DNA of 64,000 nt from Mycobacterium sp. PO1 (GTDB taxonomy: Bacteria; Actinomycetota; Actinomycetes; Mycobacteriales; Mycobacteriaceae): contig NZ_BLTG01000027.1 of NCBI RefSeq assembly GCF_017312405.1, forward strand, positions 199-64,198. Reading direction: 5' to 3'. This document shows positions 21,224 through 31,819 of the stretch, piece by piece. Position numbers and translations under genes: made by a program. Numbering within the stretch: the stretch's first letter is position 1; every line of letters begins with the position of its first letter. The notes under the pieces are model-generated. The model made no database searches and was not told the DNA's origin. It was given only the letters and a program-made list of their open reading frames with translations.

Positions 21224-23041
21224 ATGTGCACCGCATGTGACTGGTCGTCGCGCTTCGCCGCGTTCGGCACTCCCCGACCGTTGTCGACCAGCCGCCGTGC
21301 GGCGCTGCGCGCCGGAGCACTGCTGGTCGTCGCGACGAGTCTGGCCGCGTGCGCAACACCGGGTGAGAGCCCCACGCCCGCACCCACCGAGAACGCCGAC
21401 GCGGATGTGGTGTTCCACCGCGGCCGGGTTTATACGCTGAACGAGACGGCGCCCTGGGCGCAGGCGGTCGCCGTCACCGGGAACACGATCACCTACGTCG
21501 GCGACGACGACGGCGCCATGGCGTTGGCGGGTCCGGACACCCGCGTCGTCGACCTGGCCGGGCGTCTGCTGATGCCCGGCTTCGTCGAGGCCCACATCCA
21601 TCCGTTCCTCGGGGCGTTCCTCACCTCCGGTGTCGACCTGCAGGTCCCGACCGGGGACGACGCGCTGGCCGCGATCGCCGACTACGCCCAGCAGCACCCC
21701 ACCGGCCCGGTGCGGGGGTTCGGGTGGCGGGTGGACATGTTCGGTCCGCAGGGCCCCACCCGTGCCGACCTGGACCGGGTGTTGCCCGACCGGCCAGGTT
21801 TCTTCTTCGCCATCGACGGACACAGCCTGTGGGCCAACAGCACGGCGCTCGAGATGGCCGGTGTCAGCCGCGACACCGCTGACCCGATTCCGGGATTCAG
21901 TTACTACGTCCGCGACGGCAACGGCGACCCGACGGGCTACATCCTGGAAGTGGACGCGGTCCTGGGCCTCGTCAACGCGATCGAGCCGATCTCGCCCGAG
22001 AACATGCAGACGCTGCTCGAGTCGTGGCTGCCGAAGGCCTCCGAAGCGGGCATCACCGCGCTGTTCGACGCCGGGGTACCGCCCATCGGTGACGACCAGG
22101 GCGCGCTGATCAGCCTGTACACCGACGTCGAGCAGCGCGGAGCGCTGCCGTTCCGCGTGGTGGCGTCCTACAGCGTGAAGTCACCGCCGGTCGACGGGGC
22201 GGTCGCCGCGTTCACCGACATCCGTGACCGGATCTCCAGTGAGCTGGTCACCGTCGGCGTGGTCAAGGTCATCGGTGACGGCACCCAGGAGGGCTACACC
22301 GCCTGGCTGATCGAGCCCTACGCCGACAAGCCCGACTCGACCGGAGGCTCACCCTTCACCGAGCAGCAATGGCGCCAACTCATCTCCGAGGTCGACGCCG
22401 CCGGGTTCGACGTGCACGTGCACGCCTGCGGTGAGCGCACCGCACGCACCGCGCTCGATGCCATCGAGGCCGCCGTCGCCACCAATCCGCCCCGCGACCG
22501 TCGACACACCATTGCTCACCTGGTGTACGTGGCCGAACCGGACAGCGGTCGGTTCGCCGACCTCGGCGTCGTCGCACAGTTCTCGGCCAACTGGATGTCG
22601 GCTGACCCCGACACGGTGGAGAACCTGGCGGCCCGCTACGGGCGCCCCCGCCAGGACCTGCTCTACCGCATCCAGGACGTCGCCCGAGCCGGCGGCCGCA
22701 TCTCGCTGGGGACCGATTGGCCTGCGGCCGGGTATTTCTCGACCTACAAGCCGCTCGACTCGATCCAGATCGGCGTCACCCGGCAACTCATCGGCGAGCC
22801 CGACGCCCCGGTTCTCGAACCCGCCGATCAGCGCCTGACCGTCGAGCAGGCCGTGCACGCCAACACGCTCGGGGCGGCCTATCAGATCCGGCTGGACGAC
22901 CGGGTGGGTTCGCTACAGGCCGGAAAGCTTGCCGACCTGATCGTGCTGGACCGCAACATCTTCGACATCGACCCGCACGACATCCACCGCGCCGAGGTGC
23001 AGCTGACGATGATGAACGGGCGGGTCGTGCACGAGGTGTGA
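21224..23041 (+). CDS. Exported amidohydrolase-3 family lipoprotein
   Basis: A 605-residue metal-dependent amidohydrolase of the YtcJ type (amidohydrolase_3). The N-terminus looks like a Tat lipoprotein signal: twin Arg at 24-25 ([10 protein letters not shown]), a hydrophobic run, and a lipobox LAAC with Cys43, so the enzyme should be anchored outside the membrane. Metal-site motifs: EAHIHP near residue 125, VHVHACGE near 400, HTIAHLVY, and GTDWPAAGY with the C-terminal Asp. The C-terminus GKLADLIVLDRN is the composite beta-sandwich usual for the superfamily. Substrate unknown (relatives act on N-substituted formamides or cyclic amides). It is convergent with the RDD gene, stops eight bases apart. 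A second, cytoplasmic paralogue lies at 54.0 kb. Confidence 0.82.
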   Translation: MCTACDWSSRFAAFGTPRPLSTSRRAALRAGALLVVATSLAACATPGESPTPAPTENADADVVFHRGRVYTLNETAPWAQAVAVTGNTITYVGDDDGAMALAGPDTRVVDLAGRLLMPGFVEAHIHPFLGAFLTSGVDLQVPTGDDALAAIADYAQQHPTGPVRGFGWRVDMFGPQGPTRADLDRVLPDRPGFFFAIDGHSLWANSTALEMAGVSRDTADPIPGFSYYVRDGNGDPTGYILEVDAVLGLVNAIEPISPENMQTLLESWLPKASEAGITALFDAGVPPIGDDQGALISLYTDVEQRGALPFRVVASYSVKSPPVDGAVAAFTDIRDRISSELVTVGVVKVIGDGTQEGYTAWLIEPYADKPDSTGGSPFTEQQWRQLISEVDAAGFDVHVHACGERTARTALDAIEAAVATNPPRDRRHTIAHLVYVAEPDSGRFADLGVVAQFSANWMSADPDTVENLAARYGRPRQDLLYRIQDVARAGGRISLGTDWPAAGYFSTYKPLDSIQIGVTRQLIGEPDAPVLEPADQRLTVEQAVHANTLGAAYQIRLDDRVGSLQAGKLADLIVLDRNIFDIDPHDIHRAEVQLTMMNGRVVHEV

Positions 23042-23047
23042 GACGTC

Positions 23048-23512
23048 CTAGCGCTTCACCACCGCGGTCTTGGTGGCCAGATCGTGCAGCCCCCGCAGAT
23101 CGGAGTCGGTGAACAGAGCGGGGATCACCAGCGCGATCAACAGTCCGCGGCCCAGCGCCCGGCCGACACCTGCCGGGCGGCCGTCGACGCCGACCACTCT
23201 GAGCCCCAGCGCCAGCTGGCCCGGGGAGAAGCCGAACAGCCGCACCGACACCACGCCGAGCACCAGCCAGATCCCCAGTACTGCCGTCGACAGCATCGAC
23301 ATGCTGATCAACCCGACCGTCATCGCGAGGGCGGCCAGGCCGTAGGAGACCAGCCAATCGAGGCTCAACGCGGCCACCCGGCGCCCGAACCGGGCGATCG
23401 AACCCGGACCGCTCTGCGGCATGCCGAGCCGCTCGCCCGGATACTTGCCGGGGTCGGAGGCGTCCGGGCCGGACAGCCAGGACCCCAGACCGGAGCCAGT
23501 GGAAGGGGCCAT
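23048..23512 (-). CDS. RDD-family membrane protein
   Basis: A 154-residue protein with an RDD domain: ARFGRRVAALSLDWLVSY (the conserved Arg and Asp lie in the first helix), then two more helices and the typical GFSPGQLALGLRVV segment between helix 2 and 3. Function is unknown; RDD proteins have been proposed as sodium/proton transporters. The polar N-terminal 35 residues are Ser/Gly/Pro-rich. ATG 23512 follows TATCCT by six bases. It is divergent from glnA1; in M. tuberculosis Rv2219A has the same position. Confidence 0.8.
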   Translation of the reverse strand: MAPSTGSGLGSWLSGPDASDPGKYPGERLGMPQSGPGSIARFGRRVAALSLDWLVSYGLAALAMTVGLISMSMLSTAVLGIWLVLGVVSVRLFGFSPGQLALGLRVVGVDGRPAGVGRALGRGLLIALVIPALFTDSDLRGLHDLATKTAVVKR

Positions 23513-23518
23513 GATGCC

Positions 23519-23524
23519 AGGATA
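23519..23524 (-). promoter_or_regulatory. -10 box of the RDD gene, leaderless
   Basis: TATCCT on the minus strand, six bases before ATG 23512. Confidence 0.5.
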
Positions 23525-23570
23525 TGTGTGCACCACGACCGTGCTGGATCCGCCACCGGAAGGCTCATGC

Positions 23571-23608
23571 GTAACGTCGGCGCAACATATGGTTGACGAC
23601 GGTGCAAC
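23571..23608 (+). promoter_or_regulatory. Four-half-site GlnR-type operator upstream of glnA1
   Basis: Four pentamers with constant six-base spacers: GTAAC (23571-23575), GCAAC (23582-23586), TTGAC (23593-23597) and GCAAC (23604-23608). The layout equals the GTNAC-n6-GAAAC double box known for actinobacterial GlnR, the OmpR-type nitrogen regulator. The 11-base period puts all four on one face of the helix. A -10-like TAGCGT (23619-23624) follows. Confidence 0.6.
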
Positions 23609-23660
23609 ATCGGGTCCATAGCGTCAACGCGCGGGCTTACCAAATAAAGGAGAGCAATCA

Positions 23661-25088
<1,428 letters not shown>

Positions 25089-25097
<9 letters not shown>

Positions 25098-25178
25098 GTC
25101 GGCCCCGCCGACGCGACGTCTGAGTCGGCCCCGCCGACGCGACGTCTGAGTCGGCCCCGCCGACGCGACGTCTGAGTC
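25089..25178 (+). repeat. 26-bp tandem repeat including the glnA1 stop codon
   Basis: Three full copies (25089-25114, 25115-25140, 25141-25166) and a 12-base partial copy (25167-25178). Each begins GACGTCTGA, the last codons of glnA1, and contains GTCGGCCCCGCCGAC, a 5-bp stem with a 5-base loop. Copies appear identical, so expansion is recent. Confidence 0.95.
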
Positions 25179-25184
25179 ACCCGG

Positions 25185-25225
25185 AGAGCCGGATGGCCGC
25201 CCCGCACGGGGTGCCATCCGGCTCT
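25185..25225 (+). terminator. Strong hairpin terminator after glnA1
   Basis: Perfect 13-bp stem: AGAGCCGGATGGC (25185-25197) with GCCATCCGGCTCT (25213-25225). The loop holds a second stem CCCCG/CGGGG. A T-rich but interrupted tail (TTCGTCTTCC) follows, common for GC-rich actinobacterial terminators. Confidence 0.8.
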
Positions 25226-25283
25226 TCGTCTTCCCGCAACTCCTTCGAAACCGAAACACTATGCGGACTGCAGTCCGCTCCGG

Positions 25284-25289
25284 TACCCT
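25284..25289 (+). promoter_or_regulatory. doxX -10 box, leaderless
   Basis: TACCCT, seven bases before ATG 25297. Confidence 0.5.
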
Positions 25290-25296
25290 CACAGCC

Positions 25297-25731
25297 ATGT
25301 CACAGAAAGTGGATGCGCGCCTGGCGAGCCTGTCCTCCCCCGCGCTGAGCATCTTCCGCATCATCTTCGGCCTGCTGTTCACGCTGCACGGCACGATGAA
25401 GCTCTTCGGCTGGCCCGTCGGCGAAGCCGTGCCGGTGGGCACCTGGCCCTTCTGGTGGGCGGGCCTGATCGAACTCATCACCGGCCTGCTGATCACCGTC
25501 GGCTTCTTCACCCGCATCGCGGCGCTGATCGCCGCGGGCCAGATGGCGGTGGCCTATTTCTGGCAGCACTGGGGCATCCTCGGCGGCGAACTCGGAAGCT
25601 TCTGGCCCACCGAGAACGGCGGGGAAACCGCGCTGCTGTTCTGCTTCGGGTTTCTCGTGCTGGCGGCGACCGGCGCTGGAGCATGGTCTGTCGACGGCCA
25701 ACGGGGCGGGTCGACGCTGGCCCGCACCTGA
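25297..25731 (+). CDS. DoxX-family membrane protein
   Basis: A 144-residue four-helix membrane protein of the DoxX/SURF4 superfamily. Conserved elements are the first helix with LRIIFGLLFTLHGTMKLFG-like sequence (Arg, His, Lys and Phe-Gly at the membrane edge) and the E-x-x-x-G of helix 2 (IELITGLLITVGFFTR). DoxX proteins act in redox reactions of the membrane; in M. tuberculosis a DoxX forms a complex with SodA and SseA, but this short paralogue is not demonstrably that one. ATG 25297 is chosen from the -10 box; the open frame from 25261 is not needed. It is convergent with the LLM oxidoreductase. Confidence 0.82.
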   Translation: MSQKVDARLASLSSPALSIFRIIFGLLFTLHGTMKLFGWPVGEAVPVGTWPFWWAGLIELITGLLITVGFFTRIAALIAAGQMAVAYFWQHWGILGGELGSFWPTENGGETALLFCFGFLVLAATGAGAWSVDGQRGGSTLART

Positions 25732-25738
25732 GCTGCTC

Positions 25739-26599
25739 TCAGTCGCCCAAACCCATGTCGGTGCGGAAACGGCGCATCCCGTCGATCTTGTCGGCAGTAC
25801 TCGAGTCCGGACCGCTGTAGAACATCCACGGCATCGTGATGATCCCGGTGATACCGCCGGCCTCGGCTCGCGCGTAGTGCTCCGGGGTGAACGCGTCGGT
25901 CAGCGGCGTGATCACCTCGAACCCGTCCATGCTCAGATCCTTCTCGGCACGTAGCCGCCGGACGGCGTCGACTCGTTCCAGCGCCTTGTCGGTGGTGATG
26001 AGATCACCGATCCAGCCGTCGTGCCGGGCGGCCCGGCGCAGCGCGATGTCCGACAGTCCACCCACGTACACGGGGATCGGCGGCGGAGTGGGCTCCATCT
26101 CCAGCCGCGGAGCGGTGTAGAACTCGCCGGAGAACTCGGTCCAACCCGGCGACCACAACGCCTTCATCAGCTCGAGCATCTCGTCGGTGCGCCGGCCGCG
26201 TTTCTCGAACTGCTGACCGAGCAACTCGAACTCCTCACGGCACCAGCCCACGCCGATACCGAGCTCCAGGCGGCCGTCCGCCAGCACCGCGGCGGTTCCG
26301 ATCGACTTGGCCGCCGAGTACGGATCGCGCATCGCGGGCAGGTACACCGTGGTGACGAACCGTAGTCGGGTGGTCACCAACGCGGCCGCACCGATCATCA
26401 CCCAGGGGTCGGGCCAGTCGGTGAACGCCTCCCAGCGCCGGGACCCGTCCTTGGTGTAGGGATAGGGCGTCTGCAGGGTTTCGAGGTTGATGACGTGATC
26501 CGGGATCGCCATTCCGTGATATCCGAGATCATCGGCGGCCCTGGCGATCTCGACAGCCTCCCGGGTGTCGAGGAAGGCCGTGCTGACGTAGAACTTCAT
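25739..26599 (-). CDS. LLM-class F420-dependent oxidoreductase (TIGR03619-like)
   Basis: A 286-residue TIM-barrel protein of the luciferase-like monooxygenase superfamily. The motif GRLELGIGVGWCREEFE near residue 110 and the C-terminal PVYVGGLSDIALRRAARHDGWIG region are typical of the F420-dependent subgroup abundant in mycobacteria; F420 use is family inference. Substrate unknown. Its ATG overlaps the stop of the upstream thioesterase (ATGA), so the two genes are translationally coupled and may act on the same acyl-CoA or related substrate. It is the last gene of the leftward glnA2-glnE series. Confidence 0.82.
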   Translation of the reverse strand: MKFYVSTAFLDTREAVEIARAADDLGYHGMAIPDHVINLETLQTPYPYTKDGSRRWEAFTDWPDPWVMIGAAALVTTRLRFVTTVYLPAMRDPYSAAKSIGTAAVLADGRLELGIGVGWCREEFELLGQQFEKRGRRTDEMLELMKALWSPGWTEFSGEFYTAPRLEMEPTPPPIPVYVGGLSDIALRRAARHDGWIGDLITTDKALERVDAVRRLRAEKDLSMDGFEVITPLTDAFTPEHYARAEAGGITGIITMPWMFYSGPDSSTADKIDGMRRFRTDMGLGD

Positions 26600-27225
26600 C
26601 CGGCGTCGCGCGCCCACGCCGGCATGATGAACACGCCCTCGGCTTCCACGGTCACGCCCTCGGCGTCCTTGAGGTATCCCCGTGCGTAGGTCTTGAAGCC
26701 CTCCGACCGTTCGACGAACGCCTCCGCCCGCACCGGCCCCAGGTGCGTGCCGCGCAGGTACTTCACGCTGATCGTGCCGGTGAACTTCGGCAGGCTCAGC
26801 CCTTCGCTGGCGACCTCTCCGAGGATGTGGTCGAGCAGCAGTGCGCAGATGCCACCGTGCACCCAGCCGGGCGGTCCCTCGTAGGCTCGACCCAACGTGA
26901 ACTCACTCCAGCAGCTGCCGTCGGGCTCGTGCTGGATGACCATCGGCGGGGCGATGGCATTGCGAAGCCCGACAGCGGGATTGGCCCACGCGACCGGCTT
27001 GCCGGTGTCGGCGTGCCGCAGAGTCGAGGTCACGGTTCGCTGTTGGCGTTCGAGCAACTCGGTCGCGGCGTCGAGGTGTCGCAGCGCCTCCTGCACGGTG
27101 TCGTCGTCGACGGCGGTGTGGATCCCGACATCGATGAGCCTGCGCAACGCGTCGGTGAGCGGGTCATAGCTTGCCCGCTGGCGGTCGTACTCCTCGCCGC
27201 TGATCACATCGAACGGAAAACTCAC
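26596..27225 (-). CDS. PaaI-type hotdog-fold thioesterase
   Basis: A 209-residue protein whose C-terminal 120 residues are a hotdog domain with GPPGWVHGGICALLLDH (HGG motif) followed by TGTISVKYLRGTHLGPV, the pattern of PaaI-like acyl-CoA thioesterases. The N-terminal 80 residues are helical and charged, as in related mycobacterial proteins. GTG 27225 is the best start: GGAGG sits six bases upstream. That Shine-Dalgarno lies within the last copy of the 25-bp repeat that follows glnE, so the repeat supplies the ribosome site. The stop overlaps the LLM gene start. Substrate unknown. Confidence 0.8.
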   Translation of the reverse strand: MSFPFDVISGEEYDRQRASYDPLTDALRRLIDVGIHTAVDDDTVQEALRHLDAATELLERQQRTVTSTLRHADTGKPVAWANPAVGLRNAIAPPMVIQHEPDGSCWSEFTLGRAYEGPPGWVHGGICALLLDHILGEVASEGLSLPKFTGTISVKYLRGTHLGPVRAEAFVERSEGFKTYARGYLKDAEGVTVEAEGVFIMPAWARDAG

Positions 27226-27231
27226 ACCAAT

Positions 27232-27356
27232 CCTCCACATCCACCAGTCGGCTCAGCCTCCGTATCCATGAGTCGGCTCAGCCTCCACATCCACCAGTCG
27301 GCTCAGCCTCCACATCCATGAGTCGGCTCAGCCTCCACATCCATGAGTCGGCTCAG
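27232..27356 (-). repeat. 25-bp tandem repeat between glnE and the thioesterase gene
   Basis: Five copies: 27232-27256, 27257-27281, 27282-27306, 27307-27331 and 27332-27356. They differ at a few positions (CACC or CATG variants). On the coding (minus) strand each copy has CTGAGCCGACTC and GTGGAGG; the first copy supplies the TGA of glnE and the last the Shine-Dalgarno of the next gene. Period 25 shifts the reading frame each copy. Confidence 0.95.
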
Positions 27357-30328
27357 CCTCCGAAAACCTTGCGGACCACGGCCTTCGCCCGCCGTGTCAC
27401 CCGCAGATAGTTGTCCAGGAATTCGCCGCCGTCCCCGTCGGGCCAGCCGGCCGCAGTCGCCACGGCGTTGAGCAGACGTCCCGGCCCCGGCAGCTGGTCG
27501 GTCGGCTTGCCGCGCACCAGCACCAGCGCATTGCGCGCCTTGGTCGCGGTCAGCCACGCGTCACGCAGCAGTTCGATGTCGCCCTCGGCGATCAATTCGG
27601 CTGCGCCGGTCGCGGCCAGGCTGTCCAGCGTCGAGGTGTTGTGCAGCGCAGGGATCTTGTGCGCATACCGCAACTGCAGCAACTGAACCGTCCACTCGAT
27701 GTCGGCCAACCCGCCGCGGCCGAGCTTGGTGTGGGTGTTCGGATCGGCGCCGCGGGGCAGCCGCTCGGCGTCCACCCGCGCCTTGATCCGCCGGATCTCC
27801 TGCACGGTCTCGGCCGACACACCGCCGGGCGGATAGCGGGTCTTGTCGATCATCAGCAGGAACTTCTCGCCCAGTTCGAGGTCCCCGGCCACGCGGTGCG
27901 CCCGCAGCAACGCCTGCACCTCCCACGGCTGCGCCCACTGCGCGTAATAGGTCTGATAGGACGACAGCGTGCGGACCAGAGACCCGCTGCGCCCCTCGGG
28001 ACGCAGGTTCGTGTCCACCTCCAGAGGCGGGTCGGCACCCGGGGTCCCCAGTCGTGAGCGCACCTGCTCGGCCACCGTCACCGACCAACGCACCGCCGCC
28101 GATTCCTCGACCCCCTCGTTGGGTTCGCACACGAACATGACGTCGGCGTCCGACCCGTAACCCAGTTCTCCGCCACCGAGGCGGCCCATCCCGATGACCG
28201 CGATGCGGGCCGGTGGACCGGACTCCGGGGAATTCGCCCGGATCACCGCGTCCAGGGCGGCCTGCAGCACCGCCACCCACACCGCGGTGAGCTGCTTGCA
28301 GACCGCGGTGACGCTCATCATGCCGAGCAGATCAGCCGAGGCGATGCGGGCCAGTTCCCGGCGGCGCAGCGATCGTGCCGCCGCGATCGCCCGCGCCGGG
28401 TCGCTGTGCCGGGCCGCCGAAGCAACCAACGAACGGGCCACCCCCTCGGGGTCCGCCTCGCACAGCTTGGGCCCGTTCGGACCGTCGGCGTAGAGCTGGA
28501 TGACTTCCGGATCGTGCATGAGCAGCTCCGGCACGTAGGCCGAGGTGCCCAGCACGTGCATCAACCGTTTGGCGACCGCTCCCTCGTCGCGCAGCGTCGC
28601 CAGATACCACCGGTGGTCGGCCATCGCGTCGCTGAGACGTCGGTAGTTCAGCAGCCCCGCGTCCGGGTCGGGGGTGTCGGACAGCCAGTCCAGCAGTGTC
28701 GGCAACAGCACCCGCTGCACCCGGCCACGTCGCCCGCTACTGCCGGTCAGCGCGGCCAGATGGGTCAGCGCGCTCTCCGGCCCTTCGTAACCCAGGGCGG
28801 CGAGCTGGCGCTCGGCGGCTTTGGCGCTCATCCCGACCGGCAGGCCCATCGTGGCCTCGGCGACCGATTCCAGCAGCGGCTGATAGAACAGCTTGGCGTG
28901 CAGCCGCGACACCCGGTGGCTCTGGCGCCGCAGCTCCTCACGCAGCACGCCCAGCGAGTCGTGGCGGCCGTCGGGACGCATGTGCGCCGCGCGCGCCAGC
29001 CAGCGCAGCGCCTCGTCGTCGTCGAATTCGGGCAGCATGTGGGTGCGCTTGAGGCGCTGGAGCTGCAACCGGTGCTCGAGCAGGCGCAAGAACTCGTACG
29101 ACGCCGTCATGTTGGCCGCGTCGTCCCTACCGACGTACCCGCCGTCGGCGAGCGCGGTCAGCGCTTCGACGGTCGAGGCCACGTGCAACGACTCGTCGTT
29201 GCGTCCGTGCACCAGCTGCAGCAGCTGCACGGCGAACTCGACGTCACGCAGGCCGCCGGTGCCCAACTTGAGTTCGCGCGAGCGCACCGCGGCCGGCACG
29301 AGCTCCTCGACCCGGCGGCGCATCGCCTGCACCTCGGGCACGAAATCCTCACGCTCGCAGGCGGTCCACACCATGGGCTCGAGAGCCTCGATGTAGCGCC
29401 TGCCCAGATCCATGTCGCCGACGGCGGGCCGCGCCTTCATCAGCGCCTGGAACTCCCACGTCTTGGCCCACCGCTGGTAGTAGGCGACGTGGGAGTCCAA
29501 TGAGCGCACCAGCTGGCCCTGCTTGCCCTCCGGCCGCAACGCCGCGTCGACCTCGAAGAACGCGTCGGAGGCCAGCCGCATCATCTCGCCGGCGATGCGG
29601 GTCGCCAGCGCGAGGCTGCGCTGCGAGCCGTCGTCGGCGACGAAGATGACGTCGACGTCGCTGACATAGTTCAGCTCGCGGGCGCCGCACTTGCCCATCG
29701 CGACGACGGCCAGCGCCGGCGGGTCCTCCGCGCCGCACACCGAGCGGTTCACGACGCTCAATGCCGCACCCAGCGCGGCGTCGGCGAGGTCGGCCAAGTG
29801 GCGACCTACCTCGGTGAACGGCAGCACCGGCTCGTTCTCCACGGTCGGAGCCAGATCCAGTGCGGCGAGCACCATCACCCGGCTGCGGTAGAGCACCCGA
29901 AGCGGTGACACCGCCGCGATCGCGTCGTCGTGCTGGTCGGCCTCGGCGGCGAAGATCTCGTGCAGCTGTGCCGGTGTCGGCAGCGTGACAGTGCCGGCCA
30001 GCAGGTGCCAGGCCTCCGGGTTGGCGATCAGGTGATCACCGAGCGCCAGTGAGGAGCCGAGCACCGCGAACAGTCGTCCGCGCAGCCCGCGGTCCTTCAG
30101 CAGTGCGCTGTCGAGTTCGTCCCAGCCCGAGTCGAGCGCCTCGGCCAGGCGGGTGATCGCGCGCAGCGCGGTGTCGGCGTCGGGGGCCCGGGACAGCGAC
30201 CACAACAGTTCCACGTGGGCGTCGGTGTTCCAGCCGAGCCGGTCCAGGTCGGCCTGCGCGGTCGACTCCACCAGTCCGAGCCGACCGACGCCGGGCAGCT
30301 TGGGTCGCTGCGTCGCGGGTTTGGCCAC
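27353..30328 (-). CDS. glnE: Glutamine synthetase adenylyltransferase/deadenylylase
   Basis: GlnE attaches AMP to Tyr406 of GlnA1 (inactivating it) and removes it again. The 991-residue protein has two nucleotidyltransferase domains: the N-terminal deadenylylase with [12 protein letters not shown] (SDVD 223-226) and the C-terminal adenylylase with [12 protein letters not shown] near residue 725, joined by a helical PII-responsive region. GTG 30328 aligns with the M. tuberculosis N-terminus and lies seven bases after TAGATT; the frame is open to 30418. It starts 29 bases after glnA2 on the same strand. glnE is reported essential in M. tuberculosis. Its last codon belongs to the 25-bp repeat. 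Confidence 0.96.
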   Translation of the reverse strand: MAKPATQRPKLPGVGRLGLVESTAQADLDRLGWNTDAHVELLWSLSRAPDADTALRAITRLAEALDSGWDELDSALLKDRGLRGRLFAVLGSSLALGDHLIANPEAWHLLAGTVTLPTPAQLHEIFAAEADQHDDAIAAVSPLRVLYRSRVMVLAALDLAPTVENEPVLPFTEVGRHLADLADAALGAALSVVNRSVCGAEDPPALAVVAMGKCGARELNYVSDVDVIFVADDGSQRSLALATRIAGEMMRLASDAFFEVDAALRPEGKQGQLVRSLDSHVAYYQRWAKTWEFQALMKARPAVGDMDLGRRYIEALEPMVWTACEREDFVPEVQAMRRRVEELVPAAVRSRELKLGTGGLRDVEFAVQLLQLVHGRNDESLHVASTVEALTALADGGYVGRDDAANMTASYEFLRLLEHRLQLQRLKRTHMLPEFDDDEALRWLARAAHMRPDGRHDSLGVLREELRRQSHRVSRLHAKLFYQPLLESVAEATMGLPVGMSAKAAERQLAALGYEGPESALTHLAALTGSSGRRGRVQRVLLPTLLDWLSDTPDPDAGLLNYRRLSDAMADHRWYLATLRDEGAVAKRLMHVLGTSAYVPELLMHDPEVIQLYADGPNGPKLCEADPEGVARSLVASAARHSDPARAIAAARSLRRRELARIASADLLGMMSVTAVCKQLTAVWVAVLQAALDAVIRANSPESGPPARIAVIGMGRLGGGELGYGSDADVMFVCEPNEGVEESAAVRWSVTVAEQVRSRLGTPGADPPLEVDTNLRPEGRSGSLVRTLSSYQTYYAQWAQPWEVQALLRAHRVAGDLELGEKFLLMIDKTRYPPGGVSAETVQEIRRIKARVDAERLPRGADPNTHTKLGRGGLADIEWTVQLLQLRYAHKIPALHNTSTLDSLAATGAAELIAEGDIELLRDAWLTATKARNALVLVRGKPTDQLPGPGRLLNAVATAAGWPDGDGGEFLDNYLRVTRRAKAVVRKVFGG

Positions 30329-30335
30329 CCTTGAG

Positions 30336-30341
30336 AATCTA
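30336..30341 (-). promoter_or_regulatory. glnE -10 box, leaderless
   Basis: TAGATT on the minus strand, seven bases before GTG 30328, within the short glnA2-glnE gap. glnE may thus be expressed independently of glnA2. Confidence 0.5.
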
Positions 30342-30357
30342 GTGCAGGCCGAAATCC

Positions 30358-31698
30358 CTACAGCGACAGATACGTCTTCAGCTCGAACGGGGTGACGTGA
30401 CTGCGGTAGTTCTCCCACTCGGTGCGCTTGTTGCGCAGGAAGAAGTCGAAGACGTGCTCACCGAGCGCCTCGGCGACCAGTTCGGAGTTCTCCATCTCGG
30501 TCAGCGCGACACCCAGGCTGCCGGGCAGCTCCTTGTAGCCCAGCGCGCGGCGCTCCTCCGAGGTCAGGCTCCACAGGTTGTCCTCGGCCTGCGGTCCCAG
30601 CGTGTAGCCCTTCTCGACGCCGCGCAGCCCGGCGGCCAGCAACACCGCGAAGGTCAGGTAGGGGTTGCACGCCGAGTCGGGGCTGCGCACCTCGATGCGC
30701 CGCGACGACGCCTTGTGCGGGGTGTACATCGGCACCCGCACGAGGGCAGAGCGGTTGGCCGCACCCCAGGACGCCGCGGTGGGGGCCTCACCGCCGTGCA
30801 CCAGCCGCTTGTAGGAGTTCACCCACTGGTTGGTGACCGCGCTGATCTCGGTGGCATGCTCGAGAATGCCTGCGATGAACGACTTTCCGACCTCGGAGAG
30901 CTGCAGGGGGTCTTCCGGGCTGTGGAAGGCGTTGTTCTCGCCTTCGAACAGGCTCATGTGGGTGTGCATTGCCGACCCCGGGTGCTCGGCGAACGGCTTC
31001 GGCATGAACGAGGCCCGCACCCCGTCCCCGAGGGCGACCTCCTTGACGACGTAGCGGAACGTCATCACGTTGTCGGCCATCGACAGGGCGTCGGCGTAGC
31101 GCAGGTCGATCTCCTGCTGCCCGGGCGCGCCCTCGTGATGACTGAACTCGACCGAGATGCCCATCTGCTCGAGCGCGTCGATCGCGTGGCGGCGGAAGTT
31201 CGGCGCGGTGGCGTGCACAGCCTGGTCGAAGTAGCCGCCGTTGTCCGCGGGCTCGGGCTCGCTGCCGTCGTCGGGACCGGGCTTGAGGAGGAAGAACTCG
31301 ATCTCGGGATGGACGTAGCAGGTGAAACCGAGGTCGCTGGCTTTCGAGAGTTGACGACGCAGCACGTGCCGCGAGTCCGCCCACGAAGGCGAACCGTCGG
31401 GCATCGTGATGTCGCAGAACATCCGCGCCGAGTGATGCTCGCCGGCGCTGGAGGTCCACGGCAGCACCTGGAACGTCGACGGATCGGGTCGGGCCACCAT
31501 GTCGGCCTCGGACACCCGGGCAAACCCTTCGATGGCCGAGCCGTCGAAGCCGATGCCCTCCTCGAAGGCACCCTCGAGTTCGGCGGGTGCGATCGCCACG
31601 GACTTGAGGAATCCGAGCACGTCGGTGAACCACAACCGGACGAAGCGGATGTCGCGCTCCTCCAGAGTGCGCAGCACGAATTCCTTCTGCCGATCCAT
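30358..31698 (-). CDS. glnA2: Glutamine synthetase-like protein GlnA2
   Basis: A 446-residue class I-alpha glutamine synthetase paralogue (GlnA2, Rv2222c type), shorter than GlnA1. [17 protein letters not shown] and the catalytic [17 protein letters not shown] block are present. Conserved in mycobacteria next to glnE but not the main GS and not essential in M. tuberculosis, as I recall; its physiological substrate may be glutamate or another amine. The region around 405 has no counterpart of the adenylylated Tyr motif found in GlnA1 ([10 protein letters not shown]), so GlnE is unlikely to act on it. ATG 31698 lies seven bases after a good -10 box. Confidence 0.93.
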   Translation of the reverse strand: MDRQKEFVLRTLEERDIRFVRLWFTDVLGFLKSVAIAPAELEGAFEEGIGFDGSAIEGFARVSEADMVARPDPSTFQVLPWTSSAGEHHSARMFCDITMPDGSPSWADSRHVLRRQLSKASDLGFTCYVHPEIEFFLLKPGPDDGSEPEPADNGGYFDQAVHATAPNFRRHAIDALEQMGISVEFSHHEGAPGQQEIDLRYADALSMADNVMTFRYVVKEVALGDGVRASFMPKPFAEHPGSAMHTHMSLFEGENNAFHSPEDPLQLSEVGKSFIAGILEHATEISAVTNQWVNSYKRLVHGGEAPTAASWGAANRSALVRVPMYTPHKASSRRIEVRSPDSACNPYLTFAVLLAAGLRGVEKGYTLGPQAEDNLWSLTSEERRALGYKELPGSLGVALTEMENSELVAEALGEHVFDFFLRNKRTEWENYRSHVTPFELKTYLSL

Positions 31699-31705
31699 GC
31701 CCGCG

Positions 31706-31711
31706 AGCGTA
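31706..31711 (-). promoter_or_regulatory. glnA2 -10 box, leaderless
   Basis: TACGCT on the minus strand, seven bases before ATG 31698. Confidence 0.55.
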
Positions 31712-31721
31712 GGTTCCGCCT

Positions 31722-31737
31722 GTTAAATCCGTGTTAC
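31722..31737 (-). promoter_or_regulatory. Possible two-half-site GlnR box upstream of glnA2
   Basis: On the minus strand GTAAC and TTAAC are separated by six bases and end ten bases before the glnA2 -10 box. Same geometry as the glnA1 array but only two half-sites, so weaker. Confidence 0.3.
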
Positions 31738-31819
31738 GTCCGGACGCTCCGCTTCGGGTATCCGGTTACGTCTGAACTGGCGAAAGACCCGCCGGAGACC
31801 GAGGCATCGAGAGACCCCG

